Assembly: GCA_014898425.1 (NCBI GenBank)
Contig: RCSZ01000009.1
Coordinates: 1,612,001-1,676,000, forward strand
From: Botryotinia globosa
Taxonomy: Eukaryota; Ascomycota; Leotiomycetes; Helotiales; Sclerotiniaceae
Reading direction: 5' to 3'
DNA: 64,000 bases
Part shown: one piece after another, positions 1 through 9,934 of the stretch
How positions within the stretch are numbered: position 1 is the first letter of the stretch
Layout: each line of letters begins with the position of its first letter
Notes under the pieces: generated by a model
Told to the model about the DNA's origin: nothing
The model's input: the letters and a program-made list of their open reading frames with translations, nothing else
The model's database searches: none
Program-made: the position numbers and the translations under genes

Positions 1-1289
1 GGTAACCTCGACAAATTGTCTCCATTGTCTGTAGGCCTCGCCACTCTTAATAGCCCATCGAGCTCTTCTTACACCTTCCTTCCATCTTCCCCCACCAGGT
101 CCCCTCTCAGTGATAACCTTTCCATCATCCCCGTGGCCCATGTCACTAGTATCTGCATCACAAATACCCGAGACGACAAACAAGGCTGCAGTGTTCATGA
201 GAACAAATTCCAGGATTGGGTCATTGTCTGGTAATTTGTCTTGAAGTAGATTCATTAAAATTGCGGCATTCTCATGAGGTTCCTTCCCTGGTGAAACGTC
301 CTTCAGGTCATGTGATGGAAGTCCAAAATCAGCAGCACAAATTGTGAAGCTCTCAACTTTGACATCATCATCAGAAGATTCCATTAATCTCCAGCAGAAT
401 GTCCGTCCTGCACAACTGATTTCATCGAGGTCTTCTTCTCCACAAACAACCATGGCTTTTTTGACACCGCTCATCTTGAGAGCATCTGCAAAGACAGGCC
501 CAATATCTCGTCGAGCAACTCCCAAAAGTCGGGCTTCAATGCTGCACTCGACGGGGTTGGCAAGGGGGCCCATCAGGTTGAAGATTGTTCTCCAACCGAG
601 CTCCCTTCGGATAGGAGCAACATATTTCATACCAGGATGGAAGACTGGTGCGAAAAGAAAAGCGTAATTACTTTTTTCGTAAACTTTAGTGATACTTTCA
701 GGTGTCACCGCTGATAAATTTGGCGCCGAAGGTAAAGTACAGCTGAGGAGATCTGCTGATCCTGACTTTGAAGTAGATGCTCTATTTCCATGCTTACTTA
801 GAAGTAATAAGGATGAAGCCAAAATAGAGGACGTGGTTGAAATGTTAAAAGTGTGATGCGAATCTCCCCCAGTTCCAACGATATCGCACTAAACATGCAT
901 CAGAAAATGAATCCAAATCGATTTCAACATAATTCCCTGTGATAACATACCAATCCTCCCTTATAGCCACCTTCTGATCTTCCAACAGCCGCGACAACTT
1001 TGTCTAGAGCTTCTTTGTCAACTGGTGAAGCAGCTTCTCTCATAGCTTCGGCGCATTTTGCAAGAACATCTGCTTTTCGATCCCATCCAGTAAAATGCAA
1101 ACATGTGAGTAAAGCACCTGTTTGGACGGGAGATAATGAATCCGTGAAAATGTGTGAGATTGCTGAAGCGATTTCTGATGCCGTGACATTATTCTCTCCA
1201 GGTGAAGGCCACAGTCGTTTGAGTAGGGGCGTGATCGAAATGTCCCTAGGGGAAGGTGCGTATGCATTGTGCTCCGTTGGAGCAGCCAT
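1..1289 (-). CDS. trpD: Anthranilate phosphoribosyltransferase, 3' end outside window
   Basis: This enzyme transfers the phosphoribosyl group of PRPP to anthranilate, the second committed step of tryptophan synthesis (yeast TRP4). Exon 1 runs 1289-951 from an ATG and gives 113 residues. A 62-nt intron (950-889, GTATGT...TTTAG) follows, and exon 2 runs from 888 past the window edge. The PRPP-binding glycine loop DIVGTGGDS lies just after the junction. The later NLMGPLANP and the following ARLLGV segment are typical of the family. The C-terminus is missing only because the window starts here. It is divergently transcribed from the uL10m gene. The identification is firm; the exon join is inferred from frame and splice consensus. 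Confidence 0.93.
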
Positions 1290-1641
1290 GACTACTCTTT
1301 TTTATTTTAACAAAGATTTGTGAAACTCAATTTGGCTGTCACAGGAAGTTAAATATTCTCCTCGATACCCTTTTCAATATTCTTTGTAATACTCAGGTCC
1401 CGGCTAATAAGGTAGAAGATACCCTTTGAATTTGAGTCACCACAATGAACTTTCATCGTTCGCCTTATACGTAAGGCAGCAAGAAGAAGCGCGCTAGTCC
1501 TCTTTAGAATTTCTCAAGCTCGTCCATCTAAATTATATGCCCGCATACATTTGTCCAACAAGTCTTTTTTACAGGTATGTACAGCCAATTGTGTCACATA
1601 AATGATACTGGCGATTGTTCAGGCTAATCGAGATTCATAGA
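1290..1641. promoter_or_regulatory. Divergent intergenic region trpD / uL10m
   Basis: This 352-nt stretch separates two divergent genes and should hold both promoters and 5' leaders. I see no ORF of note, no RNA gene and no clear TATA box. Confidence 0.4.
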
Positions 1642-2679
1642 ATGCGTCCACGAATACATACGCCGTCAAAGGCAATAGCCTCCATCCTCCGATGTAAAAG
1701 GACTCCCCTCCGACATCGACAATATGCCACCGCGGCAGCAGCGTTCACGCCAGCTGCTTCGCACGAGCAAATGACTAGAGCATCTCCTCCCATATCTCCC
1801 TTTCCCTCAACCCAACCACCATCCTACAAACCTCCCGAGTTCCGCAAATCTCAACTCCTTAGAAAATATGCTTCACTACTTCGCTCAACACCCCTCATGC
1901 TCCTCTTCCAACACAATAACCTCAAAGCTATGGAGTGGGTAGCCATCCGGCGCGAACTCGCTATTGCCCTCCGCAAAGTTGATGCAGCTCGCGAGGCAGA
2001 AGGCCAGCCCCACCTCAATCTCGCAGATGGTATCAAACTCGAAATCGTACAAACAGGAATTCTCGCCGCCGCTCTCCGCATCGTCGAATTCTACAAACCT
2101 GATTCCCAAGTTTCCAAGTTAGATCCCACAGATCCAGCAACGCCTTCCTCCGCAACTTTACCAGTTGTAAATGCAAAGGGCGATGGGTTGACACATACTC
2201 TCTCGAGCGCGGCTCATGAAGCTATTTCGGATAGGAAAATTAGGAATGCCCATGATCTGTCACCGTTATTGGCTGGTCCAGTTGTACTTCTAACATTCCC
2301 TGGTGTATCGCCGCAACATATGAAGACGGCTTTGACCATTTTGTCACCTAGCGCTCCATTGTTCCCTGCCCCTAAAAAGAGGGCGAATCCAGGATGGCAT
2401 GATCCTACAGTTCAAAGTGGGTTACAAAAGTTATTGTTACTAGGAGCGCGAGTAGAGGGTAAAGTTTTTGATGTTGATGGTACCAAATGGGTTGGAAGCA
2501 TTGAGGGCGGTCTGGACGGTTTACGAGGCCAATTGGTGGCTATGTTACAAGGTATTGGTGGTCGGATTACAAATACTTTGGAGAGCGCTGGAAAGAGTCT
2601 ATACTTCACTGTTGAAGGTAGAAGGTCGATGCTGGAAGATGAAGCAAAGGGACCTTCTGAGGAAACTCCTAAGGAGTAA
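1642..2679 (+). CDS. Mitochondrial large-subunit ribosomal protein uL10m (MRPL11-like)
   Basis: This is the mitochondrial homologue of ribosomal protein L10, the base of the large-subunit stalk. The gene is a single exon. The open frame extends upstream through a TTG, but the first in-frame ATG is at 1642 and gives 345 residues. The N-terminus is rich in arginine, serine and alanine with almost no acidic residues, as in a mitochondrial presequence. The segment FRKSQLLRKYASLL followed by MLLFQHNNL near residues 65-95 is the conserved start of the fungal uL10m domain. The C-terminal part (LLLGARVEGKVFDV and the following Gly/Leu-rich stretch) also fits. It probably acts in the mitochondrial matrix. 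Family assignment is from recalled similarity. Confidence 0.85.
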   Translation: MRPRIHTPSKAIASILRCKRTPLRHRQYATAAAAFTPAASHEQMTRASPPISPFPSTQPPSYKPPEFRKSQLLRKYASLLRSTPLMLLFQHNNLKAMEWVAIRRELAIALRKVDAAREAEGQPHLNLADGIKLEIVQTGILAAALRIVEFYKPDSQVSKLDPTDPATPSSATLPVVNAKGDGLTHTLSSAAHEAISDRKIRNAHDLSPLLAGPVVLLTFPGVSPQHMKTALTILSPSAPLFPAPKKRANPGWHDPTVQSGLQKLLLLGARVEGKVFDVDGTKWVGSIEGGLDGLRGQLVAMLQGIGGRITNTLESAGKSLYFTVEGRRSMLEDEAKGPSEETPKE

Positions 2680-2803
2680 ATCCAATCAAATAATGAATAA
2701 GCATGTAACGGAATGTATTATATCTGTAAAAACGGAATATTGTTTTATGGACCATTTGCATCGTAAATCTTGAAATCATAACCATTTCTGGTCTATTTCT
2801 CGT

Positions 2804-4270
2804 CTATGAAGGGGGATCTGAAGGACGATCTTTCTCTCTGAGCTCCAGCTTTGCATTCATTGCCAAGATACACCTCACCAAGTCCCAGTCCCCATCTGTT
2901 CCGACCCAATCACAAACCACAATTCCCGTACTACCATCACCTATACTTGCACTATCTGGCTGCTCACTGGAAGTTGTTTCACTATGCTTTCTGCATAGAT
3001 AATCAACGATCACGGGATTGACCTTTTCTGCAATCCTGTCTGGCCAACAGTTCGCTCTCCAAAAGTTCGAGGCACTCAAGAAATTCATGAAGAATGGTTG
3101 TTTTGCCGATTCGGCGCTAGCGACACCCATATCTTCAGACAGCACGGCAACGGTTTTAGCAGCTCTTTCGAGCTGATCTGTGGAATATCCAATCTTCTTC
3201 TCGATATTTGAAGACTCCGCAACCTCGTAGAAGTCTTGTACTCGGATTTCTCCACTAGTACATACACCGTCTGCACAGTTGTCTGGCCAACTTTCTGCGT
3301 CGATATATAAACCTGTTCCATCGTTCTCGCCTTTTAAGGAGTCGTCTAGGCCGAAGCGACGTATAACAACAATCTTCCCGCGAACTTCTCCTAGAGCTGG
3401 AATGCGATTGCCTGTGAACCAGCGAGTCGAGTCCTGAGTATAATGATGGTTGAGAATTTGACTAAGTTGTTGATCCGTAGCCTTTCCAACACCTTCTCTT
3501 TTTATGGACATTATGACTGTTTCCGTATGATTCGCATCCAGAAATACTTTCACATGGTTGACCAAATCTCGAAAGTATTTGTGCCCCGTAAGGGAAACCG
3601 GAAAAGCGCTATGAACGAGAATTAGACCCTCTGCAGCAGGATCATTAGGATCCTGTGGTTGAACTCGTATATCGAGGAAACGAATGCCATTATTGAGTTG
3701 CTCCTTCACACTGACAGCTTGACAGCGTACGGAAGGTAATGCGGCGTGGTACGTTGGGGAATTATGTGTACCGGGTATACTGAGAGCGGCTAAGGGAGTT
3801 TCGTCTTTGAGATTGGACATCCATGATGCTAATTTGGCTGAGGAGAAGATTGCGAGAAAATGGAACTTAGGTAGATATACACCTGTGAATTCGTAGGTGG
3901 GACTGTGCGAGAGAGGTGTGAGAACGGTTGAGCGATGCAATGGGGTTGGGGTATCAATTCGGTATCGTTCGCCATATGTCTCGAATGTTAATCGCAGGAT
4001 TTGGTTTCCTTGGGGTTCTATATCTGTAACTTTGGTTTCAAAAGGAGCAATTGGTATTGAAACATCTTGACGACTGAAGCTTTCTGCTTTTTCTGCTAAT
4101 TGTGGTGAGGTTGGAGTGCTGTGAAGGTACATAAACCCAGTAAGACTTCTGGTTATTCTGGTGATATTTACCCCGCTAGCTTTCCCTTCTGCAGATTCAA
4201 ATCGTTCCAGTGATTTCAATTCGAGTGAAGTCGTAGAGAGATTTCGTATTGTTAGTGCTGGTGGTGCCAT
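2804..4270 (-). CDS. PI-PLC X-domain phosphodiesterase (488 aa)
   Basis: The protein belongs to the phosphatidylinositol-specific phospholipase C (X-domain) superfamily of the bacterial and fungal type. These enzymes cleave phosphoinositides or GPI-like substrates without needing a Y domain. The catalytic domain spans about residues 155-320. The first catalytic histidine is in SIPGTHNS (His169) and the second in LVHSAF (His220). The stretch GIRFLDIRV between them is a family hallmark. The 150-residue N-terminal part has no motif I recognise, and no signal peptide or membrane segment is evident. The start is the ATG at 4270; the longer open frame upstream begins with TTG. There are no introns. 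The substrate is not predictable. Confidence 0.85.
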   Translation of the reverse strand: MAPPALTIRNLSTTSLELKSLERFESAEGKASGVNITRITRSLTGFMYLHSTPTSPQLAEKAESFSRQDVSIPIAPFETKVTDIEPQGNQILRLTFETYGERYRIDTPTPLHRSTVLTPLSHSPTYEFTGVYLPKFHFLAIFSSAKLASWMSNLKDETPLAALSIPGTHNSPTYHAALPSVRCQAVSVKEQLNNGIRFLDIRVQPQDPNDPAAEGLILVHSAFPVSLTGHKYFRDLVNHVKVFLDANHTETVIMSIKREGVGKATDQQLSQILNHHYTQDSTRWFTGNRIPALGEVRGKIVVIRRFGLDDSLKGENDGTGLYIDAESWPDNCADGVCTSGEIRVQDFYEVAESSNIEKKIGYSTDQLERAAKTVAVLSEDMGVASAESAKQPFFMNFLSASNFWRANCWPDRIAEKVNPVIVDYLCRKHSETTSSEQPDSASIGDGSTGIVVCDWVGTDGDWDLVRCILAMNAKLELREKDRPSDPPS

Positions 4271-4662
4271 GATTGTGCAGGTGTAAATCAAGTATCTAAT
4301 TGCGTAGTTGGAATATGATTATTCCATTCTAAGGTTTGTCTGGTTAGTAGAGATTCACGAGGAGCTCGAAAGATATCATGCTCTCGGCGAAGTATAATGT
4401 ATCTTAGACAATATTTAGTGATAGATAAGGAAAGAGAGAATGCTGTGATAGCTTGACGTCTAATTGCATTTTGAGCAACAGCGGGACCAAGTTTGATATG
4501 TTTTAAAGGTTCCGAGATTGATTTGGATATCAAAGATTAGGTAGCGAAGGATAACAATTGGTAGATGGTCGGGTAGCACATGGTTATGGCTTAGATCAAT
4601 GACTTGCTTGGTTTATAGTGTCAAAATTGTCGGTCTTTACATCAATAAAGCAACAAGCAACA
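4271..4662. other. Intergenic region upstream of the phosphodiesterase gene
   Basis: The stretch contains the 5' leader of the phosphodiesterase gene and the upstream flank of the tRNA gene. A 81-codon minus frame at 4288-4533 lacks supporting similarity and I do not call it. Confidence 0.4.
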
Positions 4663-4734
4663 AGCAAGTTGGCGCAGTGGAAGCGCGCCGGGCTCATAAC
4701 CCGGAGGTCCCCAGATCGAAACTGGGACTTGCTA
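4663..4734 (+). tRNA. Initiator tRNA-Met (CAT)
   Basis: A full cloverleaf folds from 72 nt without an intron. The acceptor stem is AGCAAGT with ACTTGCT, followed by discriminator A. The D stem is GCGC/GCGC. The anticodon stem-loop is CCGGG-CTCATAA-CCCGG with anticodon CAT, and the T arm is CCCAG-ATCGAAA-CTGGG. Three features mark the eukaryotic initiator rather than the elongator: the A1:T72 pair, A54 and A60 in the T loop (ATCGAAA), and three consecutive G:C pairs at the base of the anticodon stem. A T4 run just downstream (from about 4742) can serve as the Pol III terminator. Confidence 0.95.
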
Positions 4735-5325
4735 GCATATTCTTTTGGATTTTTGGTGTCTTAAATCCTTCTTTGAAATTTTCCTGTGTCCTCATTAATG
4801 CTACTGGCATGTTCGAAATACCTTTTGCTATAAATTGCAACAATAAGCTGTAATTAGTTTGTGATCTAACAATCTACAACTACCTAGGTATGGCCCGTGC
4901 TCACTCCGTCCATTTAATCCAAGTTAAAGACTTCAAGATATCATTTGTTTTTGAACAAGGCCCTTACAACCCAACACAACCATTGCTCAATGGCCCTCCA
5001 CTGTATTTGATTAATCCAATCCAGCCTCCCACATACACATTCCCGTCAGCGACCTAATAGGTTTTGATAAAGCATATTTAGCTTAAGTCAGTCCACTTCA
5101 ACTGTGGATCATAGAGCCCACAAGAGAGGAGCCGCTTGTGGGCTTTGTGGGGTTGATTTTTGTATATGATAGTGGCCAAGGTGCTCGCTCATCCGAGATA
5201 TCGTATTCGGAGTCAGAATCTTCCAACAGCTCCCGATATGCTTGCCAGCTCAGTGCCTTCGATTGTCTTTCGTTCTTAATATTGGCATCGAACAAAGGCT
5301 CTGTTCTCCAGCGTTGAGTTTCGTC
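4735..5325. other. Intergenic region with an in-frame tail behind copy A
   Basis: No complete gene is visible. On the minus strand, the frame of copy A continues for 76 codons (5325-5098) beyond its TAA at 5328-5326, ending in a Ser/Asp-rich segment. This could be an old C-terminal extension or chance. Confidence 0.3.
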
Positions 5326-6411
5326 TTACTCTGCATATTCAGGGTCTACTATGGCGTAGCGTTTCACGTCCTTGATAGCTTCGACTGATCGTTCTGGTAC
5401 TTTGAGATACTGTCGTGGAAAGTCAGTAAAGTGTATAATCAGATACCCGCACTCATTGGGAATCAACCCCATAACTTCTTCTGCGGTGAGTACAGCAGCA
5501 TTGATCCAATGCAAGCTCTTTCGGTGCAAGATGCCATATAGATCCGTCACTACATGTGCGGCCTTCCAATCCTTTCTTGGCGAAAATTCGAGAATGCCAC
5601 TGGCTTCGCGTTGAGTAGCATATATTCCAGAGCGTGATTCGGATCTGGAGCTGTTTCCCTCGTGTCTTTCCAACAACATCTTTTGAGCATTTGCGATTGA
5701 TCTCTTTATGTCGGGACATCGATCATGTGATCAAAGAGGGCACTGTATTAACTAGCGTCGCGCTAGCGCTTCCCTATATATTTAGTACCTAGCTTCCCAT
5801 AGTTAATAATGATCAAGAACGAATACAACCATATAGGACTAAGTACTTACACTTATATCAACCAAGTTGATACCAACACTTTACCAGGAATTCATTGCGA
5901 GCCAGTATCTGGGAATGGAGTGCCGGCTCTACGACAGCAACTACCACTCCATAACCATTGATATCTCGCGCCTTATTCTCTATTCTTGCTGCTTCCTTTT
6001 TTGCTAAAACGTCTTTCAGTACGGCCGCAAGTGCTCGACAACCTGGTTCGATGTCTCAGAGGGCTAGATCCTGCGCTTTGATGATTTTATCCTATGTTAT
6101 TGATTGGGATTTAAGCAGGTATCAACCAAAAATAGAAGACGAGCTATGCATACCAATTTCTTATTCTTGCGGGCCACGAAGTCCTTGAGGATACCTCGTT
6201 GTCCGTCGGTAAGCTTGTATTCATCTGCTGCTACAAAAGCTTCCTTGACCTGAAGGGCAGGAGGCACTCGATAACTACGATTGGTAAGTATAAAATCCAT
6301 GAGTTTGACTTTCTATAACTAAATCAAGAGACTGGATCCGATAAGAAGTGCAGCATACCTAATATCATCATGGGCCTTCAAGCCGGCGCCAGGAAGGTGG
6401 TGCAACGACAT
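5326..6411 (-). pseudogene. Copy A of a tandem unknown gene family, interrupted
   Basis: I do not recognise a named family. Exon 1 (6411-6359) begins MSLHHLPG. An intron (GTATGC...TCGTAG) leads to exon 2 (6274-6154), ending KNKKL. A further intron (GTATGC...CATAG) leads to exon 3 (from 6091), which starts DKIIKAQDL. Copy C has the same intron positions and a matching junction (YKKL, then DRVIQAQDL). Exon 3 of copy A hits an in-frame TGA at 6058-6056, after which the frame stays open for about 57 more codons. A possible extra intron then leads to an ORF at 5679-5326 ending DPEYAE. Its segment NAAVLTAEEVMGLI resembles the C-terminal parts of copies B and C. The TGA and the 150-nt AT-rich gap suggest a decayed gene. 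Boundaries after 6058 are uncertain. Confidence 0.5.
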
Positions 6412-7391
6412 GGTTTTATATGAACTCCTGCAGTGGCACTTGGGTGGGATTTTGTCGTGTGTGGTGCGTTGAATCTTATTCTCTGCAATGCTGATGCTTC
6501 ATCCCCAGATTGTAGATATAGAATGTTCCAGATTGAAAGTTTCGAGACTTGCAATGATACCCGCGAGACCGGTGGAGAGTGGAAGATTAGGGGAAATTGG
6601 TAAAGTGAGATCAAGGAATCTCTTGAATGTTCTCTAAAAGTCTACTAGTACACTCAAGCAAAAAGAGAGGAGAAGAAAGTGAATTCAGAGAGGGGTAAGA
6701 TTAATAAAAAGATACTCACTCTTCACTTTTATGGAGCAGCCCTCAATCCATGCTACAGGTCCTACGTGTCTAAAGTTGAACTTCAATGTGTGTTTCTCCG
6801 AATTGAGTTCGAGATTCGATGGAGTGTACTTCTCGAGTCTCGAACTTGGATTTCATATACAGATAGGTGAAATGGGAAATTGGTGATAAAGTAGACACAT
6901 GTATTGAACTCGAGACGGATGTAGAAACTTGTACCCGACCCCCACCCACGGGGGTGTATATCCGGTTGAAGATATGTCTGCGGTCAGAGGATGTTAGATA
7001 TCACATGGCTATCAGCATGAAAGTTAAGTTGTTTAATTTGGCTATGAGAGATAGATGTCAATGGTATGTGCAAGAATCTCAAGTATCTGTTGTGGCAACC
7101 TGCACCACCGCTCCCTTCTTTTCATCCGATAAAGTATAAGCAGTTTTTGGGCAAAGATTTTGCATCTAGTAGCATCAGAAACAAGCGCGGGGTGATCAGT
7201 CCAGAGGCTATGCTTGAATGAATGTACCCTCGATAGCTGCAGCCGATGATAAAATATGAAATTTGCTCTGATAACCCTGTTGAAACTTTTGGGTGTGAGC
7301 AGGAACGCATTTAGTGACGATGAAATTAAAGATCTGCGGTAAATGAGTTTCATATGCCTTTCAAGACAGAAAGCAACTCAACGAGAACGAT
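6412..7391. other. Intergenic region between copies A and B
   Basis: This is the upstream region of copy A and the downstream region of copy B, with only short frames that lack gene-like features. A 15-bp word GAGTTCGAGATTCGA at 6805-6819 recurs with one change upstream of copy C. Confidence 0.35.
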
Positions 7392-8097
7392 CTAATTTGC
7401 AATGCATCGATTCCCTTCCATATTATATGCGTTGGCTCTTCTAGAATCTTCGTTCTTAGTTTCCCACTACATGTTCATTAGTCGCATATAAAGCACGGGG
7501 ACTGCAAGGGGTGTCTTACATCGAGAGCCTCTTCTACAGTAAGGTCAGCAGCGTCGGTAATGCGGATACTGCCAGTCTTGACCATATCACCGATAATATC
7601 GGCAAAGGGTCTACGATTGCTTTGTTTCATTTTCTCAAACGCCATCGGGACGATATACCAATCTTCTGGATACTCAAAGTTCTGGATCACATGAAGAACA
7701 CCTTCTATAAGTGCTTTCTGCTCTGTCTGAAAACTCTCAGTATACAAATCGAATAAAGATGGGATATGTCGCAAATGTGCCGTCACAAACATACCACACG
7801 CTGGAGGTCAGCCCTCAAGACGTTCTGGAAAGCTTTAGTCATGATTTCAAGATCGAAGTTATCAAATAGACGACAGGGCCTTTGTAGTTGTTGACGTGGG
7901 TAGCGAGATCAGCCATTCCTTGTGCTTTGTATCGCTCGGGGTCTTTAGAGAGCATTTTGATACTTTACAAGGTCAGTCAATCTTAAAACAAATTGAATCA
8001 AGTATGGGAAGTGCTTAATACGCGTCAATAAGTATAAAATGAGCGGAGATTCATACCGGCTAGAGTCACTGGAGCCTGTTAATGTAGGAGAGAACAT
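7392..8097 (-). pseudogene. Copy B of the tandem unknown family, probable frameshift
   Basis: The inferred exons are 8097-8057 (MFSPTLTGSSDSS), 7962-7795 (SKDPERYKAQGMADL and the following part), 7717-7520 and 7466-7392. Introns are GTATGA...AAAG, GTATGT...GCAG and GTAAGA...GTAG. The last junction is in phase and ends at TAG 7394-7392. Within exon 2 the frame breaks near 7862-7868, in the TATTTGAT stretch. One additional base there would restore a continuous frame through LEIMTKAFQNV. The C-terminal segment KTGSIRITDAADLTVEEALD resembles the same region of copy A. The gene is either a recent pseudogene, carries a sequence error, or uses a splice form I did not find. The function is unknown. 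Confidence 0.45.
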
Positions 8098-9039
8098 AGT
8101 TAATGGTGCGCTTTGAGACTGATGACTTTGTGGTGTGACTTGACTTTGGTAATTCAGAAATGTAGATTGGGATACGGAAACACAAGATGGAGAACCAGAC
8201 CGGATAGACTTGCTGGGTTGGAAAATCAAAGAACTCGATGATATTGTTTCTCTGAGTAGAAAGTGATAGCAAAAAGTTTAAGGGAGAACAGGAAAATGGA
8301 AGGGAAGAGAATTCTTGAATGGACCTCTCTTCAACTTTAAGTGAGATACTGAGAGCAAGTAGGTAGTGAATACGACAATTCTGGAGTGCTTTGTGACCTT
8401 CCATTCTCTTCAAGCTTGACTTTTATGCTTTTAACTTTGGGGAATGTTTTCTCAAGTTCATACCTGAAGAGATTCTTTTTGAATCACGGGGCACTTACGT
8501 TTACAAAAGTGATATACGTATGAACAGATTGGCCTGACAAGGCTCTATTGACCGCACATTGCTACATTCTTTATCCTTGGTCATTAATTTCGAATGTAAT
8601 AGACGCCAACAATATCAAATCTGATACCAATGAACTAGAACACACACAAGTATCATGTAGCAGTTCTTTTTCAGTAAATTGAGCTGTAGCCTTGGAAATA
8701 CATCCGAAAGGTGACTTTGCTTGAGAAGCCGGTAGATCATAAGAGACTACAACTAATGCATGTATTTCGGGTATTTTGAGTAAGAATATATCAGGTGCGA
8801 CCCGAGAGAAAAGCCGTGGCCGATGAAGGTTGATGCAAGAAGTATTTTAATCACCAATGCAGTTGGAATATTGTACTGTTTAGATTGACTTCGATGTTAT
8901 AATTTTGAAGACTATTTAACAGCGTGCTTTGATTATTGCCAAGCGGAGCGCAGATGATTATACTGTGGAACAGCAAGTGAACGGCAGATAGACAGTGCTT
9001 TTACGAATCTTAAAACCTTAACTAGACCCCTCGAGAGCC
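8098..9039. other. Intergenic region between copies B and C
   Basis: The stretch is AT-rich with only short, unsupported frames. I see no RNA gene and no clear repeat. Confidence 0.35.
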
Positions 9040-9934
9040 CTAGAAAAGAGAACCAATGTCTATCGCCATTACCCCAGCTACTTCAGCGGTATCAGCCTCC
9101 CACCAGCGATCAATCTGACCGACCCTAAGCATCTCCTCCATTGCAAACTTTGCAGCCCAAGTTTGCATGGTTCGTTGAGTTGCTGCAAGACCAGTATAAT
9201 TGCCGATTTCGACACCACATCCTCTCGAGGCAATATACGTAACGAAATAAGGAAACAAATAACGCTTCTCGCGATCCGCTAGCATCATCTTAGCTGCGTT
9301 GGCGACCACTCTTGTCTTTTCGGCATTCTTTATAATCTGCTTCTGGGCACTTTGCTCATCCATATTGACTGCGTTAAACAATTGTTGAATAGTTGCGACT
9401 ATTTCTACAGCTCTTCCCGGAATCATTTCCTCAAAACTTGCACGAAGAAGCCCCCCGGTTCTCGTAGAAGGAAAAGCGTCAATTTTTTGATTCAAATGGT
9501 CCAGCGTAGCAATCACGGCTTTCGACTGTACAATGACCAAGTCTTGAGCTTGAATTACCCTATCCTACGATCAGTCAGAGAAGCTCAACCAAGAATCATT
9601 TTAATCTGCTACAGATAGAAGATTTACCTACCAACTTTTTATATTTGGTGACAAAAGCAGACGCGATAGTCACGCAAGCTCTCCGAGATTCTTCCTGGCT
9701 ATGCTTGGCAAACAAAGTTCCGTTGTATTTGGCTGCTATATCGACTGCATCCACGAGCCTCATATGTGCGACCGGAAATTTGATTACGAGCGACTTTTTT
9801 GCTGGAGGCGCATCCAAACTATATGTGTGACGTTAGACGCAGAAGACAAAATAGAACAGGCGGGAACAAACGCGACAGGGGAGAGAGAAGACATACTTGT
9901 CAGATCCAGACCGCTTGTTACAAATTGAGGACAT
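9040..9934 (-). CDS. Copy C of the tandem unknown family, apparently intact (249 aa)
   Basis: Three exons join in frame: 9934-9897, 9818-9632 and 9564-9040. The introns are GTATGT...ATATAG and GTAGGT...CGTAG. The product starts MSSICNKRSGSDNLDAPP and has 249 residues. It has no signal peptide, membrane segment or known domain. It is largely alpha-helical in character, with Ala/Lys-rich stretches such as KNAEKTRVVANAAKMML. The intron 2 junction, YKKL followed by DRVIQAQDL, matches copy A closely. The C-terminal half ends in RWWEADTAEVAGVMAI, which aligns loosely with the ends of copies A and B. I infer a lineage-restricted family expanded by tandem duplication. The function is unknown. Confidence 0.6.
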
